Source: Caulobacter sp. NIBR1757 (GTDB lineage: Bacteria; Pseudomonadota; Alphaproteobacteria; Caulobacterales; Caulobacteraceae). From it: 64,000 nucleotides of DNA. The DNA lies in contig NZ_CP115463.1 in the NCBI RefSeq assembly GCF_027912495.1, forward strand, positions 186,001-250,000. The letters are read 5' to 3'. Positions 38,644-48,769 of the stretch are shown piece by piece. A program made the translations under genes and the position numbers. The first letter of the stretch is position 1. The number at the start of each line of letters is the position of its first letter. Below the pieces are notes generated by a model that did no database searches, was not told where the DNA came from, and was given only the letters and a program-made list of their open reading frames with translations.

Positions 38644-39267
38644 ATGCTCGAGGACCTCAAAGCCAACAACCGCGCCTGGTCGCTGAAAAAGACCCAGGTC
38701 GATCCCAACTTCTTCAAGCGGCTGGAGAACCAGCAGAGCCCGAAGTACCTGTGGATCGGCTGTTCCGACAGCCGGGTTCCAGCCAACGAAATCGTCGATC
38801 TCGACCCGGGCGAGCTCTTCGTCCACCGCAACGTCGCCAACCTGGCTCCGCCGCAGGACGCCAACTACCTCAGTGTCCTGCAGTTCGCGGTCGATGTGCT
38901 GAAGGTCGAGCACATCCTGGTCGTCGGCCACTACGGCTGCGGCGGCGTGGCGGCGGCGGTGGACGGCAAGCGGCGCGGCCTGGTCGATCATTGGCTGCAC
39001 CCGATCCGCGAGGTGCACGAACACCACCGCCACGACCTCGAGGCCATCGACGGCGACCGCGCCAAGTGGGATCGGCTCGTCGAGCTGAACGTCATCCGCC
39101 AGGTCAAGAACGTCGCCTCGGACATCTTCGTCCAGGACGCCTGGGCCCGGGGCCAGACGCTGAATGTGCACGGCTGGGTCTACAGCCTGCATAACGGCCT
39201 GGTGAACGACCTGGGCGTCACGGTCAGCAACTTCGACGAAGTGTCGGACCGGCTGTACGACTTTTAG
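38644..39267 (+). CDS. can: Beta-class carbonic anhydrase
   Basis: 207 residues. Zinc ligands Cys40-X-Asp42 in CSDSRVPANEI, then His96 and Cys99 in VGHYGCGGV. Interconverts CO2 and bicarbonate in the cytosol, supplying bicarbonate to carboxylases. Starts 3 bases after the maiA stop, so likely co-transcribed although unrelated in function. Confidence 0.97.
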   Translation: MLEDLKANNRAWSLKKTQVDPNFFKRLENQQSPKYLWIGCSDSRVPANEIVDLDPGELFVHRNVANLAPPQDANYLSVLQFAVDVLKVEHILVVGHYGCGGVAAAVDGKRRGLVDHWLHPIREVHEHHRHDLEAIDGDRAKWDRLVELNVIRQVKNVASDIFVQDAWARGQTLNVHGWVYSLHNGLVNDLGVTVSNFDEVSDRLYDF

Positions 39268-39268
39268 G

Positions 39269-40549
39269 CTATTCCCCGCCCCGCAGCTTCGCGATCAGGA
39301 TCTTCAGGTCGACCTTGCCGGTCGACAGCGCTCCGGCCCGGAAGGCCCGGCCGGCGATCCACATGACCAGGGCGACCGTGGCCAGCATCAGGATGCCGGT
39401 GGCGATCACCTGCCAGATCGGCGGGCCTGACGCGGCGCGGGCGGTCATCATGAACGGCGTGAAGGGCGGGACCCAGGAGAGGATTTCCAGGGCCGGCGTA
39501 TCGGGCCGCCGCAGGGCCTGGCTGAGGAAGATCACCGGCACGGTCAGCAGGATCATGATCGGGCCGAGCAGCGTCTGGGCCTCGCGAGTGGTCTCGCAGA
39601 AGCTGCCGATGGCGGTGAACACCGAGGCATACATCAGGTAGCCGCAGATCAGATAGAAGGCGAAATAGAACAGCAGCCCATTGCTGAACAGCACCTGGCC
39701 GATGCCGGCCGCCTGGTCCGGGGCGAAGATGTTCATCAGCACGGCCCCAACCGCGCCCCAGACGCCGAGAACCGTGAAGGTCACCCCGGCGACGCCGAGG
39801 ATCTTGCCGAACAGGATCTCCGGCACCGTGGCCGATGACAGCAGCACCTCCAGCACCTTCGACGACTTCTCCTCGATGACGCCGTTCAGCAGGATGCCGG
39901 CCCCGGTGAAGATGACGCTCCACAGCAGCATGGCCGCCCCGAAGCCGATCAGCCCCGGCAGGCGGGTCAGCAGTGAGGCCTTGCCGGCCGCCTTGGGCGA
40001 GAAGTCGGTGATCTTCGGCTCCAGCGCCTGGGCGTCGGCCAGCAGTCTGGGGCTGACCCCGGCGGCCTCGAGCTTGGCCTGGGTCATGCGGCCGGCGATG
40101 GCCTGGCGGATCGATTCTGTGGCGCCGAGCAGCGGGTTGTCGGTCCAGACGTCGACGGCCACCGCTTCGCCCGAGCCATGGATGACGAAGGCGCCGGCCA
40201 GCTTGCGCTTGCCCGGCAGGCGGCTGTCACCGGCCAGCCAGGGTTGCAGGGCCGGGCCGATGGCGGCCGGGTCGGCGGGCAGGGTGATGGGCGGGGCGAC
40301 GACCTCGTTGCGCGGCCGGCCGATGCCGTTTTTCGCGGTCAGCACCTCGGTCACCGGGGCCAGGTAGGCCTGGCCGGGCGTCTGGTCGATCAGCACCAGG
40401 GCCGGCGGCGGGGCGGACGCCTCCATCCAGCCGCTGGCCCCCATGACCAGAGCCATGCCCAGCGGCAGGGCCAGCATCGAAAGCCAGAAGCCGACGGTGC
40501 GGACATAGGCGACGTATTCGCGCTGGGCGATGCGGAGCAGGCGTCTCAT
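39269..40549 (-). CDS. ABC-2 type transporter permease (NatB-like)
   Basis: 426 residues. One membrane span near the N-terminus, a long extracytoplasmic region (about 45-200), then five or six spans in a C-terminal block. GVIEEKSSKVLEVLLSSATVPEILFGKILGVAGVT is the ABC-2 permease signature. The partner ATPase overlaps by 4 bases. Likely an exporter of sodium, drugs or a lipid-like compound; substrate unknown. Confidence 0.88.
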   Translation of the reverse strand: MRRLLRIAQREYVAYVRTVGFWLSMLALPLGMALVMGASGWMEASAPPPALVLIDQTPGQAYLAPVTEVLTAKNGIGRPRNEVVAPPITLPADPAAIGPALQPWLAGDSRLPGKRKLAGAFVIHGSGEAVAVDVWTDNPLLGATESIRQAIAGRMTQAKLEAAGVSPRLLADAQALEPKITDFSPKAAGKASLLTRLPGLIGFGAAMLLWSVIFTGAGILLNGVIEEKSSKVLEVLLSSATVPEILFGKILGVAGVTFTVLGVWGAVGAVLMNIFAPDQAAGIGQVLFSNGLLFYFAFYLICGYLMYASVFTAIGSFCETTREAQTLLGPIMILLTVPVIFLSQALRRPDTPALEILSWVPPFTPFMMTARAASGPPIWQVIATGILMLATVALVMWIAGRAFRAGALSTGKVDLKILIAKLRGGE

Positions 40550-41484
40550 GCGGCCATCTCCGGATGATCGAGCTGTTCGCCGGTGAGGACGATGAAGGCG
40601 TCGTGCAGGCTGGGTTCGCGCAGTTCGAAGCGCTGGATGTCGAGGCCGAGCGCGAAAGCCTTCTTCAGCCCCTCCTGTCCCGAGGCGTTGGCTTCCAGCG
40701 CGCAAACCAGCCGTTGTCCGCCAGCCTCCAGGGGCGTGGCGGTGACGCCGGCGATGCCGGGCAGGGCGCCGGCGGCGGCGGCGTCCAGCTGGCCCTCCAG
40801 CACCAGGGCGCGGGGCGCGCGGGCCTTGGCCTCGGCGACGCTGCCGTCGAAGGCCTTGCGGCCCTTGGCCAGCAGGACGACGTGCTCGCACAGGCGTTCG
40901 GCGTGCTGCATCACGTGGGTGGAGAAGACCACCGTGGCGCCGCGCTGGGCGAGCCCCCGGATGGTGGCTTCCAGGGTCTGCTGGTTGACCGGGTCGAGGC
41001 CGCTGAATGGCTCGTCGAGGATGACCAGCTCGGGTTCGTGGGCGACGGCGGCGATCAGCTGCACCTTCTGGGCCATGCCCTTGGACAGCTGGCGAATCTG
41101 GCGGTTCTGGGCCTCGCCCAGTCCCTGCTCTTCCAGCATGGCGATCGCCCGCTTGCGGGCGAGGGGAGCCGGCACGCCCTTGAGGCCGGCCAGGAAGACG
41201 ATGGCCTCGATCGGGGTCATGCGGCGGTAGAGGCCGCGCTCCTCGGGCAGGAAGCCGATCCGGTCGCGCACGCTGCGCCCGTCGGGGGCGCCGAGGACAT
41301 TGAGAGACCCGCTGGTCGGCTCGCTGAGGCCCAGCACCATGCGCAGGGTGCTGGTCTTGCCGGCCCCGTTCGGTCCCAGGAAGCCGAGGATGCGGCCCCG
41401 CTGGGCGGTGAAGCTGAGATCATCGACCGCCGTGAACGCGCCGTAGCGCTTGGTCACGTGGGTCAGGGAAAGCGCGGCGTCCAT
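40546..41484 (-). CDS. ABC transporter ATP-binding protein
   Basis: 312 residues. Walker A GPNGAGKTST near 38-47, signature LSKGMAQKVQL near 135, Walker B LVILDEPFSGLDP near 158, and H-loop STHVMQHAE. A C-terminal extension (230-310) is typical of ABC-2 exporters of the NatA/CcmA type. Partner of the permease at 39269. Confidence 0.92.
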   Translation of the reverse strand: MDAALSLTHVTKRYGAFTAVDDLSFTAQRGRILGFLGPNGAGKTSTLRMVLGLSEPTSGSLNVLGAPDGRSVRDRIGFLPEERGLYRRMTPIEAIVFLAGLKGVPAPLARKRAIAMLEEQGLGEAQNRQIRQLSKGMAQKVQLIAAVAHEPELVILDEPFSGLDPVNQQTLEATIRGLAQRGATVVFSTHVMQHAERLCEHVVLLAKGRKAFDGSVAEAKARAPRALVLEGQLDAAAAGALPGIAGVTATPLEAGGQRLVCALEANASGQEGLKKAFALGLDIQRFELREPSLHDAFIVLTGEQLDHPEMAA

Positions 41485-41533
41485 GGGGTCTCCCGTATTG
41501 CGGGCAGAGTGCGGCGGTCACAGTTAACTTACT

Positions 41534-41654
41534 CTGTCATCCTCCGACGCCCGCAGGGCGATCGGGGGACCCAGGGCGGCTCGGGAAAGATTCCCGCGAG
41601 TCTTCACGCCGAAAGATGGGTCCCCCGGTCCGCTTCGCGGCCGGAGGATGACAG
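41534..41654. repeat. Intergenic inverted-end repeat, family B, copy 5 (diverged)
   Basis: Edges CTGTCATCCTCCGAC and CCGGAGGATGACAG pair as reverse complements; inner GGGGGACCCAG and GATGGGTCCCCCGG also pair. The Gly-rich words differ from copies 1-4, so it is a diverged subtype. Between the ABC ATPase start and the hydrolase stop. Confidence 0.75.
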
Positions 41655-41655
41655 A

Positions 41656-42636
41656 TCAGGGAAGTGCCGCCGCCCGAACCCGCAGGATCGCATCGACGAC
41701 CACATCCCGATGCCCCAGCCCCAGCATGCCCGCATGGCTGGCGTCGTCGATGTTGATGTGGAAGCCCGTCTTGCTGACCCGCGCCGGCTCTGACTGGAAG
41801 CGCTTCCAGTCCGACAGCGCCCCCTGGCGCTGAGGTCCGGCGGTGACCACCCCGACCGGCAGGGCGGGATCGTACGGCGCCATCACCTTGCCCTGGGCCG
41901 AACTGGCCAGCCACAGGCTCACCTCCCGCGCAGACCAGCGGTTATGCCGCCCCGACGCGAAGGCCCGCTTCTTCTCGGCGGCGGCCGTCGGCGGCAGGCC
42001 GATGCCATCGCCCATGAAGGGTGCGAGCGGCTTGAACAGCCCCAGGCTCGCCGCCGCCCCGGCGACATGCGAGGCCGTCCCGAAACGGCCGATCCAGGTC
42101 CTGGCCACCGGCAGGTCGGCGGCCTCCGGCGGCGCCGCGTCGAGCAGCACCAGGCCGGCGACATCGGCGCGGTTGCGGGCCGTGAACAGCCGCAGGTGCA
42201 GCCCGGCCATGGAATGACCGACCAGCAGGTAGGGTCCCTTTTCGCCGGAGGCGGCGAGCAGCTTTTCGAGGTCGCCGACGATGGCTGTGGAGTCCCGCGG
42301 GCTGGGCCCCGGATCGGAGCGGCCAAGCCCGGCGCGGTCGTAGGCGCAACTGCGCACGCCCCTGGCGGCGAGGCCTTCCTGCACGGCCCCGAAGTCGGCC
42401 GACAGGCCGAAAGCGCCGGCCTCGAAGACGACCAGCGGACCGTCCGCCGTTGCCGGCCCGGCGCAGACAAGGTTCAGATTGCGCCCGCCGATATCGACCA
42501 GGCGGCCGGGCGGGTTGGCGGCGGCGAATGCGGACACGAGGCCTCCGAGGGCGATGGCGAGGAGCAGGGCGAGCGCCAGCACGGCGACGCCGCGACTGAC
42601 CCCCCAGACAGTCCGGCGAACGGCGGTTCTGAGCAT
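41656..42636 (-). CDS. Alpha/beta hydrolase with N-terminal membrane anchor
   Basis: 326 residues. Residues about 14-35 form a membrane segment or uncleaved signal (GVAVLALALLLAIALGGLVSAFA). VVFEAGAFGLSADF is the oxyanion-hole region; YLLVGHSMAGLHLRLF near 140 is the nucleophile elbow; Asp and His follow near 170 and 315. Extracytoplasmic esterase-type role is likely; substrate unknown. Confidence 0.82.
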   Translation of the reverse strand: MLRTAVRRTVWGVSRGVAVLALALLLAIALGGLVSAFAAANPPGRLVDIGGRNLNLVCAGPATADGPLVVFEAGAFGLSADFGAVQEGLAARGVRSCAYDRAGLGRSDPGPSPRDSTAIVGDLEKLLAASGEKGPYLLVGHSMAGLHLRLFTARNRADVAGLVLLDAAPPEAADLPVARTWIGRFGTASHVAGAAASLGLFKPLAPFMGDGIGLPPTAAAEKKRAFASGRHNRWSAREVSLWLASSAQGKVMAPYDPALPVGVVTAGPQRQGALSDWKRFQSEPARVSKTGFHINIDDASHAGMLGLGHRDVVVDAILRVRAAALP

Positions 42637-42675
42637 GGGGTCAATCTAGGGACGTCCGGGGCCCGCCGTAAGGCC

Positions 42676-43665
42676 CTATGAGGTCGGGATCGGTTCGTCG
42701 TCGGCCGGCGGGGCCTTCACGGCTGCCTTGGGGGCCGGCTTGTTGACCTCCTCGACCATCAGCCTGGGACCGCCGGCCTCCTGCAGGACCCGCAGTTTGG
42801 CGCGGGCCTCGGCGGCCTTGGCCGGGTCGCGGGCGACCATCTGGATCGGGCCGGTGTTGGTGATCACCGCACGGACGCGGCCATCGTCGTTCGACGCCAG
42901 CTGGACGATGGCGGGACCGCCCTGGCCGGCGGTGTTGTTGGCCGCGGCGCGGACGCTGGCCGGCCAGTTGGAGACCACGGCGACGCGGGTGCGGCCGACC
43001 TTGAGGGCGTCCTTGACCGGCAGCAGCTCGGCCGAGGCGAAGCTGCGGCCGATGAACAGGGCCGGATTCATCGGCCGGCCGTTCTGGCGGATTTCGAAAT
43101 GCAGGTGCGAGCCGGTCGAGCGGCCGCTACCGCCGACATAGGCGATGGTCTGGCCGGCGGTCACCGGCGAGCCGGCCTTCAGGCCCTTCGCCGTGCCCGA
43201 CAGATGGGCGTAGAAGGAGACGAGGCCGTCCTCATGCTTCACCTCGATGAAGCGGCCGTAGGACAGGCTCATGCCGGTGCGGGTGACGACGCCGGGCAGG
43301 GTGGCGGTCACCTGGGTTCCGGCTGGAGCAGCGATATCGACGCCTTCATGCAGCCGGCCGCCCTCTTCCCAGGGCATGCGGCGCATGCCGAACGGGGAGT
43401 TGATCGAGAAGCCGGAAACCGGGGCGTTGAAGGCCAGAACCTTCAGCATCGGGTCGCGCGAGGCGGAGACGAGGTGGGGGTTGGCCTTGCCGGCCGATTT
43501 GGGGGCCTGTTTGGCGACGACCATGACATCGGAGGGACGGTCGGGGCGCGCGACGCTGCCCATGGCGAAGGCGGCGGTCATCGCGAAGGCGCCGCCGACG
43601 ATGCCGGCGACGACCGGGATAGCGGCGCTGTAGGGGCTCTTCTGAGCCGATACGCTGGTGTTCAC
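42676..43665 (-). CDS. M23-family metalloendopeptidase-like protein
   Basis: 329 residues, GTG start. Membrane segment at about 14-36. M23 (LytM) domain about 85-200 with all zinc ligands: His106 and Asp110 in HEGVDIAAP, and His189 in HLHFE with His187 catalytic. So an active peptidoglycan DD-endopeptidase is expected, anchored in the inner membrane facing the periplasm. A long C-terminal linker (240-329) is Ala/Lys/Pro-rich. Next to it lies a hydrolase; no clear operon. Confidence 0.9.
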   Translation of the reverse strand: MNTSVSAQKSPYSAAIPVVAGIVGGAFAMTAAFAMGSVARPDRPSDVMVVAKQAPKSAGKANPHLVSASRDPMLKVLAFNAPVSGFSINSPFGMRRMPWEEGGRLHEGVDIAAPAGTQVTATLPGVVTRTGMSLSYGRFIEVKHEDGLVSFYAHLSGTAKGLKAGSPVTAGQTIAYVGGSGRSTGSHLHFEIRQNGRPMNPALFIGRSFASAELLPVKDALKVGRTRVAVVSNWPASVRAAANNTAGQGGPAIVQLASNDDGRVRAVITNTGPIQMVARDPAKAAEARAKLRVLQEAGGPRLMVEEVNKPAPKAAVKAPPADDEPIPTS

Positions 43666-43832
43666 TGGTCAACCTCGTACTGGGCCGCGCCAAAGGTTCG
43701 ATCAACGAGGTTGGATGATCGGACGCGACAAGGGAGCTCGCCTGGGAGCAGATCGAGCGGCGCATAAGCCCGGTCAATCTGGCGAGATGAGGGCGGCCTA
43801 GTACGGGGTTGGTGTCTGAAAAGCAACCTTTC

Positions 43833-43857
43833 GGGTCGCGCCAGGCCGGCGCGACCC
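43833..43857 (-). terminator. Terminator of the hsp20-DUF1150 transcript
   Basis: Perfect 10-bp stem GGGTCGCGCC / GGCGCGACCC with loop AGGCC, 16 bases after the DUF1150 stop on the minus strand, then a T-rich tail (GGTTGCTTTTC). Confidence 0.65.
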
Positions 43858-43872
43858 TCAGGTTCGCGGTCG

Positions 43873-44130
43873 CTAGTGGACCGAAACGGGGGCGAGTTCG
43901 TGGGCCAGGGCGGCCGAAATGGCGCTGTCCTTGTCGCTCATTACGGCCAGGCGCTCCCCATCGGCACGGTGCACGGCGTAGAGGGTCTGGTTGGGTTCGA
44001 GCTCGACATGGGCCAGGGCCGCGGCCGGCGATGAGGCGATGATCTCGGCGCCGGTCACGGGGCGCACATAGACCAGGCTCGGGCCGCCGAGGGCGGCAAA
44101 GGCTTCGTTGGTCAATCTAACGGGTGTCAT
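43873..44130 (-). CDS. DUF1150 family protein
   Basis: 85 residues. RLTNEAFAALGGPSLVYVRPVTGAEIIASSP and LYAVHRADGERLAVMSDKDSAISAALAHEL form the DUF1150 pattern, a small cytoplasmic alphaproteobacterial family routinely placed after hsp20. Function is unknown; co-expression with the heat-shock gene is likely. ATG 44130 is chosen over an in-frame start six codons earlier. Confidence 0.9.
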   Translation of the reverse strand: MTPVRLTNEAFAALGGPSLVYVRPVTGAEIIASSPAAALAHVELEPNQTLYAVHRADGERLAVMSDKDSAISAALAHELAPVSVH

Positions 44131-44177
44131 TGAGACCACCTCCTTCACAAAAGCAACGCGGGACAGGTGCGTATGGT

Positions 44178-44603
44178 TCAGCCACCGGTCCGGATGGGAA
44201 TCTTCTGGATCACACGCTCGGCCTTGGGCCGGTCCAGATCGACGTGCAGCAGGCCGTGTTCGAGGGTGGCCTCGCCCACGATCATGCCGTCCGCCAGGAT
44301 GAAGGTTCGCAGGAACCCCCGGGCCGCGATGCCGCGGTGCAGGAAGGCCCGGTCCTGGCTCTCGGCGCCGTCGCCGCGCTTGCCGGCCACGGTCAGCATC
44401 TCGCCCTCGATGGTCACCTCCAGCTGGTCCGGCGAGAAGCCGGCCACGGCCAGGGTGATGCGAAGTCCGCCGCCTTCGCGGGCCTCGACGTTATAGGGGG
44501 GATAGCCTTCGGTGGCCGCCCGCTGGGCCCGTTCGATCAGGCCGCGGGTGTGGTCGAAGCCCAGCAGGAAGGGGCTGTCGAACAACACGGTTCGGGTCGT
44601 CAT
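44178..44603 (-). CDS. hsp20: Hsp20/alpha-crystallin family small heat-shock protein
   Basis: 141 residues. YPPYNVEAREGGGLRITLAVAGFSPDQLEVTIEGEMLTVAG is the alpha-crystallin core start, ending LEHGLLHVDLDRPK with the GLL motif; the IXI-like tail is IQKIPIRTGG. ATP-independent holdase chaperone. The DUF1150 gene follows 47 bases downstream. No clear sigma-32 promoter was found in the short gap; this is not decisive. Confidence 0.94.
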   Translation of the reverse strand: MTTRTVLFDSPFLLGFDHTRGLIERAQRAATEGYPPYNVEAREGGGLRITLAVAGFSPDQLEVTIEGEMLTVAGKRGDGAESQDRAFLHRGIAARGFLRTFILADGMIVGEATLEHGLLHVDLDRPKAERVIQKIPIRTGG

Positions 44604-44727
44604 CGTCTTCGTCCTCGAGTCCTGTTCAAGCGACTCCCGCCCTGGGTCGGCCCGAGATCGGCGCCAGCCCTTGCGGCTTGAACGATAGGTGGCGATTGTC
44701 GGCGGAGTTCGCAAGACGGAGGGGGCG

Positions 44728-45783
44728 ATGCGGGGTTTTGCCGGTCTGGTGTTGGTGGCGGCGTTGGTGGCGGCGCCGGTGATGGCGGCGGAAAAGACGG
44801 CGCCCGGCGAAGACATGATGATGCAGGCCAGCAAACTGGCCGAGACCGACCAGGTCACGGCCCTGGCGCTGATGCGCAAGGCGGCGGCCACCGGCGACGC
44901 CGAGGCGATCAACGGTCTGGCCGGCTTCCTCTGGATGGGCGTCGGGGCGCCGGCCGATACGGTCGAGGCGACCGCCCTCTACGAACAGGCGATCGCCAAG
45001 GGCTCGAAGGTGGCCGCCTCCAACCTCGGTCGCCGGCTGTTGCTCGACGACGATGAGGCCAACGACGCCCGCGCCATCGCCATGCTCAAGCCCCTGGCCC
45101 AGGACGAGGTGCTGGCCTCCACCGTGCTCTATCCGATCGGCCGGGCCATGCTGTTCGGCCAGGGCGGGACCAACCCGTTCCTCAAGGGCGGCATGGACCT
45201 GCTCGAGATGGCCGAGAACCGCGAGCCGAACAATGCCGATCTCTTCTACCTGCTGGCTCGCGGCTATCAGGCCGGCTGGGGCGAACGGAAGCGGGACGCC
45301 GCCCGGTCGGCGAAATACTTCCGCCATGCGGCCGAACTCGGCGACGAGCGGGCCCAGTGGTACTACGGCATGGCCCTGCTCAACGGCGACGGCGTGCGGA
45401 TGGATGCCCCCGAGGCCTGGACCTGGGTGCGCAAGTCCGGGGAGGGCGGCTATATCGAGGGCCAGATCAGCACGGCGGTGATGCTGGCCGTCGGCCAGGG
45501 CGTGCGGGAAGACGACGCCCAGGCCCGAGACTGGTACCGCAAGGCCGCCGAACGCGGCTCGGCCCACGCCCTGCGCGGCCTGGGCCTGATGATGATGACC
45601 GGCGAGGGCGGCCCGGTCGATGCCGTGACCGGCCAGGCCTACGCCGAAATGGCCCGCGAGGGCGGCGACAAGAATGCCGGGGTGTTGCTGGAGCAGATGG
45701 GGAAGGACCTGTCCGTGGAGGACCGCCGCAAGGCCGAGGAGATCAAGATCGCCTGGAAGCGCAAGTACGGAGATCCCCGCTAG
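44728..45783 (+). CDS. Sel1/TPR-repeat periplasmic protein
   Basis: 351 residues with a Sec signal peptide (MRGFAGLVLVAALVAAPVMAA). The mature part is a run of Sel1-type repeats, e.g. AINGLAGFLWMGVGAPADTVEATALYEQAI, GDERAQWYYGMALLNGDGVRMD and AERGSAHALRGLGLMMMTGEGGPVD. Solenoid scaffold for protein interactions. ATG 44728 has GGAGGGGG six bases upstream, better than the upstream GTG at 44689. Converges with a small membrane gene whose stop codon overlaps its own. Confidence 0.85.
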   Translation: MRGFAGLVLVAALVAAPVMAAEKTAPGEDMMMQASKLAETDQVTALALMRKAAATGDAEAINGLAGFLWMGVGAPADTVEATALYEQAIAKGSKVAASNLGRRLLLDDDEANDARAIAMLKPLAQDEVLASTVLYPIGRAMLFGQGGTNPFLKGGMDLLEMAENREPNNADLFYLLARGYQAGWGERKRDAARSAKYFRHAAELGDERAQWYYGMALLNGDGVRMDAPEAWTWVRKSGEGGYIEGQISTAVMLAVGQGVREDDAQARDWYRKAAERGSAHALRGLGLMMMTGEGGPVDAVTGQAYAEMAREGGDKNAGVLLEQMGKDLSVEDRRKAEEIKIAWKRKYGDPR

Positions 45784-45974
45784 CGCGTGAGCAGCAGGAT
45801 CGCGATCAACACGGCGAACAGGCCGCCCCAGATCAGCACCGGCTTGAGATAGCCCCAGAGCTTGCGTTGCAGCGGCCTGTTGTTGGTGGCGATCGCATAG
45901 ACCACCGCGACGGGATAGGCGGCGACAGCGACGACGCCGAACAGGATGTAGAGCCAGGTCGGAACGACGATCAT
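45780..45974 (-). CDS. Small two-span membrane protein
   Basis: 64 residues: two hydrophobic segments (WLYILFGVVAVAAYPVAVVYA, and VLIWGGLFAVLIAILLL) with a basic loop (NNRPLQRKLWGYLK). ATG 45974 is preceded by GAGG. No named family recognised. Its stop overlaps the Sel1 gene stop. Confidence 0.6.
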   Translation of the reverse strand: MIVVPTWLYILFGVVAVAAYPVAVVYAIATNNRPLQRKLWGYLKPVLIWGGLFAVLIAILLLTR

Positions 45975-46022
45975 CCGCCACCTCGAAATTTGAACGGACG
46001 ACATCATCGACCAGTGGTTGAG

Positions 46023-48635
46023 TCAACCGCGCTGGCGCTCGATCAGATCCCGTATCCTGTTGCCCAGCGCGGCCATCGCGAACGGCTTGGTCATCACCTC
46101 CATCCCCGGCGCCAGGTGGCCGTTGCCGACGGCGGCGTTCTCGGCGTAGCCGGTGATGAACAGCACCTTGAGGTCGGGGCGATCGACGCGGGCGGCGTCG
46201 GCGACCTGGCGGCCGTTCATGCCGCCGGGCAGGCCGACGTCGGTGATCAGCAGGTCGACCCTCGCGCCGGTGGCCAGAATCTTCAGGCCCTCGGGGCCGT
46301 CGGCGGCCTCGAGGGGGCGATAGCCGCTGTCCCGCAGCACCTCGACGATCAGGGCCCGGATGGCCGGCTCGTCGTCGATGACCAGCACCGTCTCGCCGTC
46401 GCCGTGGCCGGGCGCCTCCATCTCGGGGCCGCGCACCACCTCGGCCTCGCCATGGAAGCGCGGCAGGTAGAGGCACATGGTCGTCCCTTGGCCGACCTCC
46501 GAATAGATCCGCACCTGGCCCCCCGACTGGCGGGCGAAGCCGTAGACCATGGAGAGGCCCAGCCCCGTCCCCTCGCCCAAGGGCTTGGTGGTGAAGAAGG
46601 GGTCGAAGGCGCGGGCGATGACCTCGGGAGTCATGCCGGAGCCGGTGTCGGTGATGCAGATCGACAGGTACTGGCCGGGGAGCAGGTCGCGTTCGGCGGC
46701 GGCCCGCTGGTCCAGCCATGTGTTGGCCGTCTCGATGGTGATCCGGCCCCCGTCCGGGGCCATGGCGTCACGGGCGTTGATGCAGAGGTTGAGCAGGGAG
46801 TTTTCCAGCTGAGAGGGATCGATCCGCGCCGCCCACAGGCCGGCAGCGCCGACGATCTCGACCTCGATATCGGGACCGACGCTGCGCCGGATCAGGTCTT
46901 CCATCCCGCCGATCAGCCGGTTGACGTCGGTGGGACGCGGGTCGAGCGTCTGGCGTCGCGAGAAGGCCAGCAGCCGCTGGGTCAGGGCGGCGGCGCGGCG
47001 GGCGGCGCCCTGGGCGTTGTCGATGTAGCGGCCCAGCCCGTTCAGGCGGCCATCGCGCAGCCGCATCTCCAGAAGTTCGAGGTTGCCGCTGACGGCGGCC
47101 AGCAGGTTGTTGAAGTCGTGGGCCAGGCCCCCGGTCAGCTGGCCGACGGCCTCCATCTTCTGGGCCTGGCGCAGGGCCTCCTCGTTCTGGCGCAGTTCGG
47201 CCGTGCGGGCCTCGACCTGCTCCTCCAGGGTGGCGGCCAGGTTGCGAAGCTCGGTCTCGACCCGGCGCCGTTCGGTGGCGGCGCGGGTGCGGTCGGCGAC
47301 CTCGCGGACCAGGGCCAGCTCTTCTTCGCTCCAGGGCCGGGCCTCCGCGTGGTTGAGGTAGAGCAGGGCGACGAAATCCCCTGCTTCCGTCACCGGCATG
47401 TTGACGAAGGCCTGGGCGCTGATCGCCTTGAGGGCGGCGGCGGTGTCGGCCGATCGCGGATCGAGGTGCGCGTCCTCGATCACCACTGTGCGGCCGGCCT
47501 TGAGGTCCTCGATGTAAGTGCCGTAGTCCCGGAACTGCAGCACACCGGCCAGGCTCTGGATGCCCGGCGCGTTCCAGTCGCGGGCGATGGTGATGGTCTC
47601 GGCCTGCTTATCGATGACCCCATAGCCGGCGCGGCTGACATTCAGGGTGCGGCCGAGGATCTCGGCGGCGGCGAAGGCGAGCTCGTCGGGGTCTTCGAAG
47701 TCGCGGATGCGGTCGCCCAGTTCGACGAGCGCCAGGCGGCGCTGTTCGAGAACGGCCCGCTCGGTGACATCGACCCCTTCGAGGAAGATGCCGCTGACCT
47801 GGCCGTCGGCGTCGCGGATCGGCTGATAGACGAAATCGAGCCTGCGCTGATCGATCGGGCCCCCCGGCTCGTGCTGCAGCCCGATCTCGGCGTTGCTGGC
47901 GACGAAGGCTTCTCCGGTCTGGTAGACCCGGTCAAGCAGGCCGACAAATCCCTGGGCGACGGCCTCCGGCAGGGCCTGCTCCACCGTCAGCCCCAGCACC
48001 GGCCGGTGACCGACCAGCTTCATGTAGGCGGGGTTGGCGAGGTCGATGCGGTGCTCGGGACCGCTCAGCATGGCCATGAAGCTGGGAGCCTGGTCGAACA
48101 GACGGGCGAACTGCTCCCGTTGCGACCCCAGGGCGGAGATGGCGCGAACCTTGTCGGTGGTCTCGGTGACCACCCCATAGACGCCGCCGACGGTTCCGCT
48201 GCCGTCGCGCACCGGATTGTAGGAGAAGTTGAAAAAGGCTTCGACGGTCTCGCCGTCCCGGACCAGGGGCACCGGCAGGTCCTCGAACCGCTGGGCCTCG
48301 CCCCGCAGGACCTGATCGAACAGCGGCCCGACGGTGGGCCAGGCGTCGGCCCAGACCTGCGCGGTCGGAGCGCCCAGGGCGCCCGGGCCCTTGTCGGCCA
48401 GGATGGGCATGAAGGCGTCGTTGCACATCCAGATCAGCGACGGGCCCCAGGCGATGAACATGCCGTGCCGGGAGTCCAGCATCAGGGCGACGAGGGTGCG
48501 CAGCCCCTCGGGCCAGGTTTCCGGCCCGCTGATCGGCGTGGCGGCCCAGTCGAAGGCGCGCATGCGCCGGCCCATCTCGCCGCCGCCGGCGAGAAACCAC
48601 GGCGTGGCGCCGCCCTGGTCGCCCTCAACTGTCAC
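46023..48635 (-). CDS. Hybrid sensor histidine kinase (PAS-PAS-GAF-HK-REC)
   Basis: 870 residues, GTG start, no membrane segment. Two PAS-type regions (about 25-150 and 155-280), a GAF domain (285-440) and a coiled coil (about 450-490) precede the kinase. [18 protein letters not shown] holds the phosphoacceptor His; the ATP-binding domain has [18 protein letters not shown]; a C-terminal receiver (745-865) has the Asp in LLITDVGLP and the Lys-Pro-Phe motif. Cytoplasmic sensor, ligand unknown. No adjacent response regulator, so it probably acts by phosphorelay to an unlinked Hpt protein. Confidence 0.92.
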   Translation of the reverse strand: MTVEGDQGGATPWFLAGGGEMGRRMRAFDWAATPISGPETWPEGLRTLVALMLDSRHGMFIAWGPSLIWMCNDAFMPILADKGPGALGAPTAQVWADAWPTVGPLFDQVLRGEAQRFEDLPVPLVRDGETVEAFFNFSYNPVRDGSGTVGGVYGVVTETTDKVRAISALGSQREQFARLFDQAPSFMAMLSGPEHRIDLANPAYMKLVGHRPVLGLTVEQALPEAVAQGFVGLLDRVYQTGEAFVASNAEIGLQHEPGGPIDQRRLDFVYQPIRDADGQVSGIFLEGVDVTERAVLEQRRLALVELGDRIRDFEDPDELAFAAAEILGRTLNVSRAGYGVIDKQAETITIARDWNAPGIQSLAGVLQFRDYGTYIEDLKAGRTVVIEDAHLDPRSADTAAALKAISAQAFVNMPVTEAGDFVALLYLNHAEARPWSEEELALVREVADRTRAATERRRVETELRNLAATLEEQVEARTAELRQNEEALRQAQKMEAVGQLTGGLAHDFNNLLAAVSGNLELLEMRLRDGRLNGLGRYIDNAQGAARRAAALTQRLLAFSRRQTLDPRPTDVNRLIGGMEDLIRRSVGPDIEVEIVGAAGLWAARIDPSQLENSLLNLCINARDAMAPDGGRITIETANTWLDQRAAAERDLLPGQYLSICITDTGSGMTPEVIARAFDPFFTTKPLGEGTGLGLSMVYGFARQSGGQVRIYSEVGQGTTMCLYLPRFHGEAEVVRGPEMEAPGHGDGETVLVIDDEPAIRALIVEVLRDSGYRPLEAADGPEGLKILATGARVDLLITDVGLPGGMNGRQVADAARVDRPDLKVLFITGYAENAAVGNGHLAPGMEVMTKPFAMAALGNRIRDLIERQRG

Positions 48636-48737
48636 GAAATCGGCCCCGACATGATCCGCCCCCGGGGCGACGCAACTGCCCGCAAGTCAGAATACGTCAG
48701 CTACCCGACGGTTCCGGTTGAAGAGGGGAAAAATGGA

Positions 48738-48768
48738 AAGGGCCGCATCCTCGTCGGATGCGGCCCTT
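48738..48768 (-). terminator. Terminator hairpin after tRNA-Ala
   Basis: Perfect 13-bp stem AAGGGCCGCATCC / GGATGCGGCCCTT with loop TCGTC, directly 3' of the tRNA on the minus strand; then CCATTTTTCC, a true T-run. Confidence 0.85.
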
Positions 48769-48769
48769 A

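Noticed and set aside
44604-44727. Sigma-32 promoter for hsp20
   Set aside because: CTTGAA-like words exist on both strands but no matching -10 at proper spacing upstream of the ATG.
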